This document shows, in pieces, positions 36,659-48,257 of a stretch of DNA of 64,000 nucleotides (position 1 is the first letter of the stretch; each line of letters starts with the position of its first letter). Origin of the DNA: Vitellaria paradoxa (taxonomy: Eukaryota; Streptophyta; Magnoliopsida; Ericales; Sapotaceae). Under the pieces are notes generated by a model. That model searched no databases. It was not told where the DNA came from and saw nothing but the letters and a program-made list of their open reading frames with translations. A program made the position numbers and the translations under genes. The stretch is from assembly GCA_019916065.1 (NCBI GenBank), contig CM034233.1, positions 16,347,009 to 16,411,008 on the forward strand, given 5' to 3'.

Positions 36659-38161
36659 GTAGCAAGAAGAGCTAGTTGCACTGCGACAAGCGTTCCTAGT
36701 TGATGATCTTCTTCAAAAAATCAAATTATGCCAGAAGTTAACAAATTAAAATCCAGCGACAACTTGCTAACCTACGGGCTAACTAATAAACTTTTGGGTA
36801 ATTATTTTTATATCCAGTTTTTAAGATCAAAATTACTTATATCTCGTATATATTGTTATTATACACAAATAACTCTTGTATTTCAGACTCAAGTGAAAAT
36901 GGTTGGTTAACATTCAATTTGGATCAGTTTATTAGCGTCAGTCCAATCCGCCCATGGGCCTGGGTTCACTTTCAAATGTTTGCTTTTCATTGGGTCCGTG
37001 TTGGGGCAAAACATTTTGGAACCTTGCTTTTTTTTTTTTTTTTTTTTTTTGGCGGTAGGTTTGGAACCTTGCTTTGCTTGCTTCTAAACAATTGCAAGTT
37101 CTTACATGTGTATATATATATATATATATACACATATTAAAAAAAAGGTTATACAATTAGGATTTAATACGTTGGCTTGTGCCTATCCCAATATGTATAT
37201 ATATATTTAAACAAGGAGTACGATGTGCACATGCAATCGCTATAGCTTGACATGATATGTCATTCTTAGTAGCAACGAGTTAGAGACTGGTTGGTCCTCT
37301 AATAATAACTTGGTTAGGCTGTAATCCAAGATTATTAGTGTCCTTAGATTAGAAATGACAACGAAGTTGATGTAAGGTGCAGAAGCCCGTCCCCCTATCT
37401 CGTCCCGCTGAGAAATGTTTTTCTCTATTTACGCTATGCCTGGGGACAGGAAACCCAGCAGGGGAACACGCCTTGTTAACATCAATAATACTTTGTTTTC
37501 TTATTTTTGGGAGTGAGGCAATAAACAATATATATATATATATATATATATTAGATATCAATCGAAAAAATTTAAAAGTAAAAAAATAAAAATACTAAAT
37601 ATATTAATTAACAAAATAATAAAAAATAAATAAAACTTCAATACTAATATCTCAACTTCTCAATATAGAAAGTGTGAAATTAGTATGGATATTTTTTTAA
37701 TTTTAAACATAATTAGGGCAAGATTGGAAATTTTATCCCCACCTCAAATCTTATTGGATTTTAGTTTTTTTCTCCTAACCAACTCCATTAAATTAGTTTG
37801 ATCGATTTTTTTCATCTTACTTCTCCAATTGTCATCCCTAATTTGAATCAAGAATTTATACATGAAAATGAAAAGATTAGAAAAAAAAAAAAAGAAAGGG
37901 AGAAAAAAATTCTCAAATATATACTTTTATTTGGTTGATTCGAAAAAAAAAAAAAGGGAAGTTAAAGAAATTTTTTAATAAATTATTTTCTGATTTAATT
38001 TAATTGTCATTCTTTAAATTGCATGCATCTTCCTCATCATTCTTTACCGTAAAAAAAAAAAAAAAATTATTTTTATATATTTTGCCCCTCAATAAATTTT
38101 CAATTCAAATATACCATTAAAAGGGTAAAAAAAAAAAAAAAAAACAATAAAAGACCATAAA
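36659..38161. other. Intergenic DNA
   Basis: No gene supported. It holds a 20-odd T run near 37030-37050, (ta)n microsatellites near 37111-37132 and 37528-37551, and several poly-A runs. The frames at 36728-37140 and 37349-37589 are driven by these low-complexity tracts. Confidence 0.4.
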
Positions 38162-38459
38162 AAGATTGTTCAATCGACGCCCCGAAAGGGGTAGTCGAGT
38201 TAGTTCGGATGGCAGGCTGAAGGGCCTGGGACCAATAGGTCCTGGGTTCGATTTCTTTTGGGGACAGTCCTTCCTCTAATTGTAGAGTGCCATCTAACAG
38301 TATTCTCGGCTGAGCCGGTCAGTCAGGGTTTGCCTAGACTGGTTTATCTCCTCGTGGTTTTTTTTGTTGGCTAGGGCTACGGGGCGGGCTTCATCCAGTG
38401 CGCACCCATGAGTAGTGGCTGCGGGCTTCTCTCTGAACCCAGAAGATTGTTCAATCGAC
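38162..38459 (+). mobile_element. tRNA-derived SINE, copy C, with 17-bp target-site duplication
   Basis: The body is 38179-38442, flanked by the perfect repeat aagattgttcaatcgac at 38162-38178 and 38443-38459. The head is ccgaaaggggtagtcgagtt; the B box ggttcgatttc is slightly decayed. Copy C and the copy at 36387-36647 are sister copies that share the head, the agtccttcctcta stretch and the end. The long perfect duplication makes it the clearest insertion in the window. Confidence 0.92.
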
Positions 38460-38593
38460 AGCAAAGTTGCAACCAAAGCACTATCAACCAAAACTCTTGG
38501 GGCTGATCAGAGCTAAAAGCCCAAGTTGTGCTGTAGGCCAACTAAAGTGCCTGGGCCACATATAGTTGATTTTTTTTTTTTTTGGTCCTGATC

Positions 38594-38693
38594 AAAATTA
38601 AAGCAGAGCGAAGGGCTTGAATGAAGAATCGTCCAGCTCTTTGTCACAAATTCGAATCTCTCAGTCCCTTCCCTCTTCTAAAAAATTAAAGCA
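38594..38693 (+). mobile_element. Short insertion between 12-bp direct repeats, possibly a truncated SINE
   Basis: The direct repeat aaaattaaagca occurs at 38594-38605 and 38682-38693. The 76 bp between contain cacaaattcgaatctctcag, which resembles a polymerase III B box, and a less convincing A-box-like stretch, aagggcttgaatg. A 5'-truncated SINE or processed tRNA-like insertion would fit. It is not homologous to the five larger SINEs. Confidence 0.4.
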
Positions 38694-38961
38694 CAATGAG
38701 GACTGATACATCTGCTTAATTAGTGACAAAGTAGGTAAGGGGGTCGGAGGGATAAATATGAACTTGCATAAGAGCAGCAACCCTCAAAAGATTATTTGTT
38801 GACTTTGACTTGATTAATTTGTAAGCTTGTCCAGCGAATTAATTGAAAATATTATATCAAACTATTTTTTAGAAAATCCCAAACTAAGTGTTTTTAAAAT
38901 ATTTTATTTTGTACGTACGTATTCTAGTTTTGAGTTAGAAGTTTCGGTTGTAAATTATTGT

Positions 38962-39551
38962 TCAAAAATCAGGGGCAGAGGCAGAATTTTCGCCCAAGGG
39001 GGCACCGGGCGCCAGGGGGCATCGGGCGCCAAGGGGAGCACCGAACACCCAAGAAAAAATAACAATCGACTTATTTTTCAATTAAGAGTAGGAGAAAAAC
39101 GGTGTTATTTTTAGAGAGAAAATAAATTATTCTTGAGTATTAACTAGTGAATATATTTCTCACAATTAATGGTTCAAGTACCTGAAGTTTATTAGAGATA
39201 TCCCTTGCTACAAAAAATATAATTATTATTAAATTTTATTATCTATAAAATTTATTATGTTATATGCTAAATTTACTGATAGTATAAACAAAAATATGCA
39301 ATAATGCATTAAAAGATATACTTTATTTCACAAAAAAAAATACTAAGTTTGATTCTTTTAAACTTCTTAGATGTTAAAAAAATTTGAGTTAACTTTAAAT
39401 TTTTAATAAAATTAAAATATCTTAATTTTTAATTAATTTATTTTTTAAATAAAATTAAATTAATAAAAAGGACATTTTAATAATTTTATCTAAAAATTTG
39501 AGATGATCACTTGCCCCCTTGTCCCAACGTGACTCCGCCCGTGTCGAAAAT
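38962..39551. mobile_element. hAT-type non-autonomous element, 574 bp
   Basis: The element spans 38970-39543. The left end caggggcagaggcag and the right end gactccgcccgtg are inverted and fit the caggggcggag terminus of many plant hAT elements. Flanks are tcaaaaat (38962-38969) and tcgaaaat (39544-39551), an 8-bp duplication with one change. Just inside the left end is a short GC-rich repeat (gggggcaccgggcgcca and variants at 38999-39045), mirrored in part by ttgccccctt near the right end. No transposase frame. Confidence 0.78.
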
Positions 39552-42500
39552 ATATATATATATATATATATATATTATTTTGATTACTTTGCAAGAGCTT
39601 AATTAGTCCTGCATACTTCTGTAATTCATCCATCGTAGTTGGGATATATAATATATATTATTTGTTGACTTGACTTAATTTGTATCGTGTACGATTGTTT
39701 AATTTCTTACGTGCATGATTGACTCTTTGCTCTCATGAATGATGATATTTTGGTTGCATCCGTAGTGACGTAAATATACTAGTAATTAAATTGTGCGATA
39801 CATAAATTTATCATATTATATATTTATTTTAATTTTTAATTAAATTTTATACTTAATAATAACTTGAGAAAAATAATTTTTATTAAATTATATGTAAAAA
39901 ATAATTAAACTGTTAAATAATGATTTAATTTATTAATAAATCATATGTTCACTTATTTATTTTTACTAATCAAAATATCACATGATAAATAAATTATTAT
40001 TATCACTTAATCATATTAATCTAGAATATGAATGACTTGAAATATTATGTTAAATTAGATATGTAAGATAATAAAAACTTAAAAATTAATTTGTTACAAT
40101 ATTTTTATTCTCTTTTTTACTAATAAAATTTTCAATTTAAATTTTATTTAACCTCAATTATCAAAGTAGGATGAGATAAGATGATGATACTATTGAATTG
40201 AACTATAATTCTAAATTTATATAATAAAATAATTTAATTATTATTAAAATAAAAAATATATCATAAAATTATTTATGAGTCTAAAAATATATGCTGTCAA
40301 ATAATAATTTATCCTTTATTTTATTTGATAAAATTATGTTTATACTATGATAAACATTATGATAAATTATAACTAGAATAAATAATAAATCAAATCAAAA
40401 CTTGTAATAGTTTTGAATTAAATATATATATATATATTGTTATAAAATTATGAATATAAATTTATATTTTTAAATTTATACAATTGTATTTAAAAAATAT
40501 ATTCTAAAATAATGCATTTTAGCCATAAAAAATGTATAACTAAAATTTAAAATAAATTCATAAATTTATATTTAGTAAAATTATATTTCTAAGAAAATCA
40601 TAAAATTATCACTTAGTATTAAATTTTTATCTAAATTATATTCTAATATTCAATGTTGACATAACAATTTAAAAATTAACATAATAATCAATATAGATAA
40701 TAAAAGGGATAAAGATAAAAATTTTAAGTTACACAATGCTTTTGTAAAAATATGATTAGATTAATTGTAGTATCTAATTAAATAGAATTCTCTTAAATAA
40801 TTATAAATTAAGATAGAATTTAAATAGAGTTTCAATATTTAGTACACAAAAAATTAAAAATTTTAAAAACAATGAAAATTTTAATAGAATCTAAAAAGTC
40901 ATATTAAAAATCTCATTAAATTAAAATGGAACAAATTTTAAAAATTATATTTTATATATTTGAATGAACAAATTAAAAAATAAATCAAATAGGAGACTTT
41001 TCTTGTAATTGATACATAAAAAAGTTAAAATTTTACAAATAATAAAAAATATAGTATAAATTTAATTGACAACTACATTAGAAATAAAATAAAATCTAAA
41101 AAAATTAGACCTTATATATTTGAATGGATGGATTAAAAATAAGCCAAAAAATACCTAAATAAAAAATAATTTTAATATAAAGGAATATCATCTAATAAAA
41201 ACAAACATAATAATAAATCTGAGTAGAACATTAAACAAATTGAAAAATAATCATAAAATGAAATTTTTGCTAAAATTTAATACACAAAAATTTTAAATTT
41301 TAATAACATTAAAAATATAATAAAATCAAAAAATTTATGTCAACAATCACATTAAAGATATAATAAAATTTAAAAAAATCATAACTTGTATTTCTGAATA
41401 AACAAATTGAAAAATATAACAAAGAGTAGGCTTTCCTGTAATATGTAAAAAAATTAAAATTTTATCAATAATAAAAAATATAATAAAATTTAAAAATTAA
41501 TGTTAACAATCATATTAAAAATAGAATAAAATTCAAAAAGCTCAAACCTTACATATTTTTATAATCATGTTAAAAGATAGATAAAATAAAAAAAATTCAA
41601 ATCCTATATATTTTAATGAACCAATTAAAAAATAAGTCAAATAAAAATTATTGTATTAAACAAATCACAAAATCAAAGAGAAATTTACTATAATAAAAAG
41701 TTTCAAAGAAATTTGAAAGAAAAAATATTTGATATCTATTTATAGATTTTGAATACATGAGAGTTCTGTACTATTTAGATTAGAATACTATTTTACTCTT
41801 ACAGATTCCTATCTTATTTAGACTATAATACATCGAATTGAAAGTATTTGCAATTATCTTATTATTGTCACATCTCTTAATTTAATAGATATTTTTAAAT
41901 TCTATATTTTTAAATTAAAAAGAGTAATATGTGCAATAAATAAAATCATTTCAAATAGTTATGTTATATCAATCCATTACCAATTTTATTTTCGTAATTT
42001 CTAATATTGTTTGATATTTTTAACAAATAAAATATAAAAAATAAGAAGTTATATAATAAATAAAAATATTGAATAATATTTATGAATATTTTAGTTTGAA
42101 TAAAATTTTGAATAATTGGTAATTATGTGTAATAGTAATTTCTTTTAGACTATATAATTATAAATTAAGATAATTATAAATGTAAATTTGTGTTAATAAA
42201 TTAAATTCTTTATTTAACAAGCTAATTAGTTCTTTTACATTATTTTGTTTAACAATAATAATATTTATTATTAAAACCTTTATTTAAAAGGGTAAATATT
42301 TTTTTGCATTATTTTGTTTAATAACAATAAAAATATTTATTATGTTTTAAACAATAATTTATTAAAATAAAAAAAATAAAAAATAAGAATATGTTTTAAA
42401 TGAAGATAAAATAAAAACTAAGTAGTTATATGATAAATAGAAGTATAGATTAAATAAAAATATCAAATGATATCAATTAATATTTTAATTTAAATAAAAT

Positions 42501-42928
42501 TAAAAATTATGAATAAGTAGTGATTATTTAAAATATTAATTTCTTTATAAGATAATTAAGATAATTATAATTAGGTACAACGTGTCACAACCATAAATAT
42601 ATCATAACTGTAGCACAAGTTAGGTCCTACGTGGCACAAGATAATTATAATTAAGTGTTTCGTGTCACAACTATAGCACGAATTAGGTTTTATGTTGTGC
42701 ATCAGCGTTGTCAGACTCTACCCTTTATATATATATATATATGTAAGTTTCGTTTGGAATTACACTTTTTATCTTACTGTATGAATTATGAAACCACAAT
42801 TTATCTAATTTTATCTCCTCTTACCTCAATTTTTGTCACTTCATATGTATATGCATATTGGATCTCATTCATATCTTATGATTATTCATATAATTATGTT
42901 CGGTGCTTGATGTACTTTGCAAGTTACA
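39552..42928. other. Intergenic, extremely AT-rich DNA, about 3.4 kb
   Basis: No gene supported on either strand. A (ta)n microsatellite (39551-39575) directly abuts the hAT element. The segment 40850-41640 is built of repeated, diverged units of the form ttaaaattttaataa...aaaaatataataaaat...cttatatatttgaatgaacaaatt, which recur about every 150-250 bp. This may be an old tandem array. A MITE-like start gtttcgtttggaattac lies at about 42748. Confidence 0.4.
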
Positions 42929-43223
42929 GATATGCACTGTGATTATCTTTCGGGGTGGCCGAGTGGAGTTCGGGAGCGGCTGATGGGATCGGTCCTTAAG
43001 GTTCCGAGTTCGAATCTCCCTTCAGTGGGACTGTTTCCTATTTATTGTGGCAGGCTTCTAACAGCTCCCTCGGTCGAGCCGGTTAACCAGGGCTTACCTA
43101 GGCTGGTTTACCCTTTGTGGCCCTTTGCCGACTAGGGTCACGGAGCATGTCTCGCCCTGAGCGCACCCCTTACGGGGAAGTGGTTACGGACTCCCACGTA
43201 CCAAGGGGATATGCACTGTGATT
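42929..43223 (+). mobile_element. tRNA-derived SINE, copy D, with 16-bp target-site duplication
   Basis: The body is 42945-43207, flanked by the perfect repeat gatatgcactgtgatt at 42929-42944 and 43208-43223. The A box tggccgagtgg and B box gagttcgaatctcc are excellent. The end ggactcccacgtacca matches copy A at 299-560, so these two form one subfamily. Confidence 0.92.
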
Positions 43224-45228
43224 GTCATGTACACTAAAGTATATTTTATTGAAATTTAGTACTGCTGCTAGTGGGATTCGTGGCAACAAACTAAAATTTT
43301 GAAAAAATATAAAAAGAAATAAATAAAATGTAAACAAATTTTGAATTGTTAAATATTTGGTGTTTTCCTAAAAAAGTATAAAAAGTTGGCAAGAATTAAA
43401 AAAAATTTGAAGAAAGTTAGTAAAAGTTAAAGAAAATTAAAAATAAAAATAAAAATTTTTAACTAAATTTAGCATTTCAACTGCACTCTCACAAAAGTAA
43501 TATAACTTTTAAAAATTTTTAGCAATTTTTAGTAATCAAAACTTTTGATGCGTTTGGTAAAAATTTTAAATTTCTGAGAATTTTTAATAACTTTTAATTA
43601 TTTAGTAAAAAATTAAAAAAATTTTCAACAACTTTTAGGAATATTTGGTATCTTTTGATTGTTTGATAAAAAACTAAAGAAAATTCTAATAACTTTTGGT
43701 GGTGTTGTCAAATTAAAAAAAAAAATTATCAAAAATTCTTAATTTTGTATAACCAAACTGGGCATTGAGTGTACGGGTACACCATTTCCTAGATCGTCTT
43801 CAGACTTCATTAATTTTGCAAATAATCAGTTTAGAAGGTGGGAGTAGGCGTATCTCGAATTAAGTTGAGTTGAGTAAAAGACTAATGAATGGAGATTACT
43901 AGGAGTAAGATTTTGTAGAGGGGGGAAAATGTACAAGTGAATGAATTTACTTTTATATATATGCGTAAGTATTTCTTTTATAGTTAATTAAATAAAACTT
44001 AATTTTCTTGCCAAACATCTATTTATTTTCTTCTATTATTTTAATTGTACTAAAAAAATTAACATTTTAAAATTTAAACACCATTATTAAGGTAAAAAAT
44101 ATATAAATACATAAATAATTAAAGTAATTAGTACATAAATAATTATAAAACTTTGTAATAACTATCACATTAAATAATTTTTCGTATGAAAGAAGAATGT
44201 TGCTCTCTAAACTTGAATACGAGTACAAGATGCTATAAATGTCAAAATTTGATCACTTATATTAGTTTTTCGTTAAGACGTAAAGGGAAAATAAGAAAAG
44301 AGAAAGAAGAAAAGGGATAATGTCTTATTTTTGTTAAATAGAAACACTACTGGTCTATCTCTTCTTCAATGATCACCTCAAGACGATCGTCATGTAGTCG
44401 TCTAAGAATGAACGACCACTTTAGAATTTCAAACAACCACCTCTAACAATTAGAGTATTTTTACTATTCTAATAGTGAAAGGAAAATAGAATAGAAGATA
44501 GAGTGAAAAAATGAAAGTAGGGCCACACATTTTTATCCTTTTAAATTTGAAAAAAAAAAAAAAAAGAAAGATAAGAGAGAAAGAGAAAGAAGAGTGATAA
44601 AAAAAATTAAAAAAATGAAACTCAATTTTTTAATTTTAAATTAAAAAAATAAATTATAATATATACATACACATATATTTTTTTTACTTTCTTCCATTTT
44701 TCGCTTAACTAAACATATTTCTTTCCTAACTATTATTTATTTTTCCTATTCCTTCCTCCAACTTTTCTTTTCTTTCAAACTTCCTTTCTACCAAATACAC
44801 AGTTAGTTTCAGGAAAAGGGAAAGACGGACAAGATGGGAAAGAGAGAGTGTGCAGAAAAGAGAGAGAAAGTGAGATATCTTTTACCAAATTTGCTTTTAT
44901 TTGCTTTCAATCTCAACGACTAATCGAAACCAGGCAGGAGAAACTTCCCTTTTTTCAACTCATAAACCAAACGGTGTGCCAGGATAGCCACTTTACTTTG
45001 CCGACAGAGGTGGACAACCCACAGAGGATCGAAGTGGGGCAGAGGAGAGGGTCCCTTGCTGTGGGCCGTGGAAGTTGTAAAGTTACTTTCTGATATAACT
45101 CTCATGGTTTGGCAATTAGTTGCCATTCCAATCAAAGCCACTACATCAACTTGTATTACTCAAACCCATCTTCTCTGCCTAATACAAACAAATTAATAAG
45201 TCATCCAACTTATGCATACACAATGAAT

Positions 45229-45265
<37 letters not shown>

Positions 45266-48257
45266 AATTTTGTATTAAAAAAAAATCTAGTGGACAACAA
45301 AAGCTAAAGCGAATTTATGGTTCTTATATGCTTCGGCGGAGTTAGGTGGGGTAGGTAAAAATTACTTTGGAAATGAAAATGAACCGCTTTGACAAGTCTT
45401 TTATTTTTCTCCGTCTTTTCTTGATTGATGATGCTTGTTTGGTTTTAGGTAATACATTACAAATTTTAATTTTGTTTCTTACCAATAGTTTTCGCCAAAC
45501 TTAAATTTGCTGCAATCATAACTAACATGATTTGATGGCATCGTAACTTCATGTCATGAGTCTCATCTTATCTTTACTGGGGGCGTTAGCGAGCTTGGAG
45601 GAGTGGAGGGCTGGGGCGGATCTCGATGCCCCAAGCCCGGATCCACCTAAGAGGTTCGAGGCAAGTCAAGTTGGAAATAAGGTCGGCTTGATCCTCTTTG
45701 TATGCCTACTAATTACATGAATTTGGAAACTCTCAAAGTAGAGATAAATATAAGTTAGCCTCGAGCCTGTTTAATAACATTTTATTAATTATTAAATTAG
45801 ATTTAATAATATTTTACTAGTCATAAGGTGTTCTTAAAAATATTGAATCTAAGTTTTTAATCCCAGAACTGTTTGTCTAGTTAATTCCGTTTAGTTCTTA
45901 AATATATTTTAAATTATACTGTTAGACAAAAATTAAATATGCAATTTATAAGAATAAATGGTTTAGTACTAAAACAAACATTTTTTTATAAAAAGATATA
46001 ATGCTAGAATCAAATATGTATTAGTTAAATCTGATTGATCAAGTTAATTTTTGCGATCCAAAGCCTCAATTGTTTAGTTAAACGGACTCAAAAGATTTTT
46101 CCAAGCTCAAAAATAAAAAAGAGCATTTTCGAACTTAAAATTTCAGGCCATCAAACTTAAGTCCACCTCTATCTCAAATTATAGTTCTCAAAAAAGAAAT
46201 TGGTCAATTTATCTCAATTGACTAAAAACAAGTTATTCAAAAGAGTGTCTAAATTTAGAAAGACTTATTCTAATCAAGCCATATAGTATTATACGAATTT
46301 CATACAACAAACAAAACCAAAAAATAAATTTCTAGAGCCAGAATAATAAGTCAGAGCTCATTTTCTTAATAAGAAATTGTGTAACTATTAGTTTTTTACT
46401 ATAAATTGGCGTCCTTAAAGTTCTTCAAAAAAAAAAAAAAAAGAAAATAAAATCCCATAAGGAAGAAATACAAGATTATCATTTTTATTTTCAAGCCAAA
46501 ATGAAAATTCTGATTTTTTTTTTTTAACAAAGTTATCCATATATTTTCAAAACCAAAGGGTCAACAAATAAAAATCTAGTTTATTGTTTTAGTCTTTTGC
46601 CAACTTAATTAATTAACGATAACCATATGGGCAGTCAAGTCTAATTTTGATTTGCAAGTTTGACAAAACGACTGCTAGCATGGAGTTCAACGTTCCATCG
46701 CCACCCAGAGTTTAAATTTGATTCTTATGCTGACTATTGTTGGCTACAAATTGGGATTGGGCATGGTTTGTTAGAAGAAAGACCCGAACTCGTCATCAAT
46801 GGAGTAACGTCTCTGACAAGTAGTTGCTCGTATCATGATTACATGAAATACTTTAATAAAATTATCCACAGAGATAGAGACTGGCGCACTCTCATGTATC
46901 ATTTTCCCGTCTAAATTTTCAAAGCTTTAGATCTCTTTCAAAAGAAATTTCTAGTTTCATCCCAAATGTTTGCAAACGTAATTTTCCTATAATATTTGAT
47001 TAATTTTATGAATAATGAATAATATGTATACTTTGTTATATAAATTTAGATATAAGTCTCAAATATAAATGCATATTTAAGTATTATGTCCAAACACGTG
47101 TGTTTGGAATTGTATAAAAGTGTATAAAATTGTAAAAGTTAATGTCTTGTATTTTGTGCAGTGAGTAGAAAATTTAAGTTTTATAATCTCGTAAATCGTA
47201 TTTATAAAAGTTTATATTTTTTTTTATCAACTCCAAACAAAGCCAATATACCACTGGGAGTTTTATAACTGTGTCCATTAATAGTTTGGTTGTCATTTTA
47301 TGTCACATGATGGTGAGCGGGGCAGCCATAACTTATGCCTTTTTTTTTTTAAATACAAAAATAAAAAAACTATTATATATAACTATTTTCATACATTTTT
47401 GTATAATTTTGTTAATTAATTTTTACATAATTTAGTTAATTAGTTATTGTTGTCTACTTACAATTTTCCTATCTTTGGTAGGGCATTATGTGTAAGCCTA
47501 ACACATTATTAAAATTATCAAAATTATTACTTTTATTAGAACAATTTAATTTTATTTTTTAAAAAATGATTCTCTAAAATTTTATTAAATTGTCATAATT
47601 GTTTTTAATAATTTTATTATAAAAATATTTTTAATTTTTTTCGAAATAGTATGTAATTTTCATAATTGATATCGATTTTTTTTTACTTTTTTTTTTTTTG
47701 GATATCGATTTAAGAAGGTACAAAAAGTCAAAGTAATGCAGAGATTGATAGTAATAGTATGGACTAAGTAATAAATGTTTTGAAAAAACAAATTTTTTTT
47801 TTGGTAAGTTAAAAAAAAAAACAAATTTTAGTTATACATAACTAATTACAGTCATTGAATGAAATTTAAAATATTATTAATTATTTTTAATTTTTAAATT
47901 TACCTAATGAGCTAGTTGTTTAATAATCAATAGAACAATATCGTAAACATAATGGACTTACCGAATAATAGGCAAAAACAAAAATTTTAAAAATAAATAA
48001 ATTAATGGATGGTCTTATAAAAAAACAAAACACCAAGTTAACTTTTACCAACATTCTCTAATTTTTACTAATTTTTATATTTTTTAATTTGCATTATTTT
48101 TTTTACCAATTTTTTAAATTTTTATCGATTTTCTCTTAATTTTTTTTCATTATTCTCTAATTTTTATAAAATTTTACAAACATTCAATTAACCATTTAAT
48201 TTAACATGTGAGTTTCATATCCCAAGTTGTATGTTTTTTGGATTTTTTTTTTGTTGT
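43224..48257. other. Intergenic DNA, about 5 kb
   Basis: No gene supported. It holds a (ta)n microsatellite at 45232-45262, purine-rich runs at 44570-44880, and a GC-rich short block at 45577-45660 (ggggcggatctcgatgcccc). One MITE is listed separately (47097-47244). An 84-codon frame at 46660-46914 has fairly balanced composition, but no recognisable domain and no splice context. A non-coding RNA or old gene fragment there cannot be excluded. Confidence 0.4.
47097..47244. mobile_element. MITE related to the element at 35513-35674
   Basis: The left end cgtgtgtttggaattgtata and right end ...caactccaaacaaagcc are inverted. The interior ttgtgcagtgagtagaaaat and ataatctcgtaaatcgtat parallels the copy at 35513-35674. 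The target-site duplication was not resolved. Confidence 0.5.

Noticed and set aside
44848..45141. Overlapping 81- and 73-codon frames on opposite strands
   Set aside because: Neither resembles a known protein; the purine-rich start is low complexity.
46660..46914. 84-codon plus-strand frame with balanced amino-acid composition
   Set aside because: No recognisable domain, no splice context and isolated in non-coding DNA; left as unresolved.
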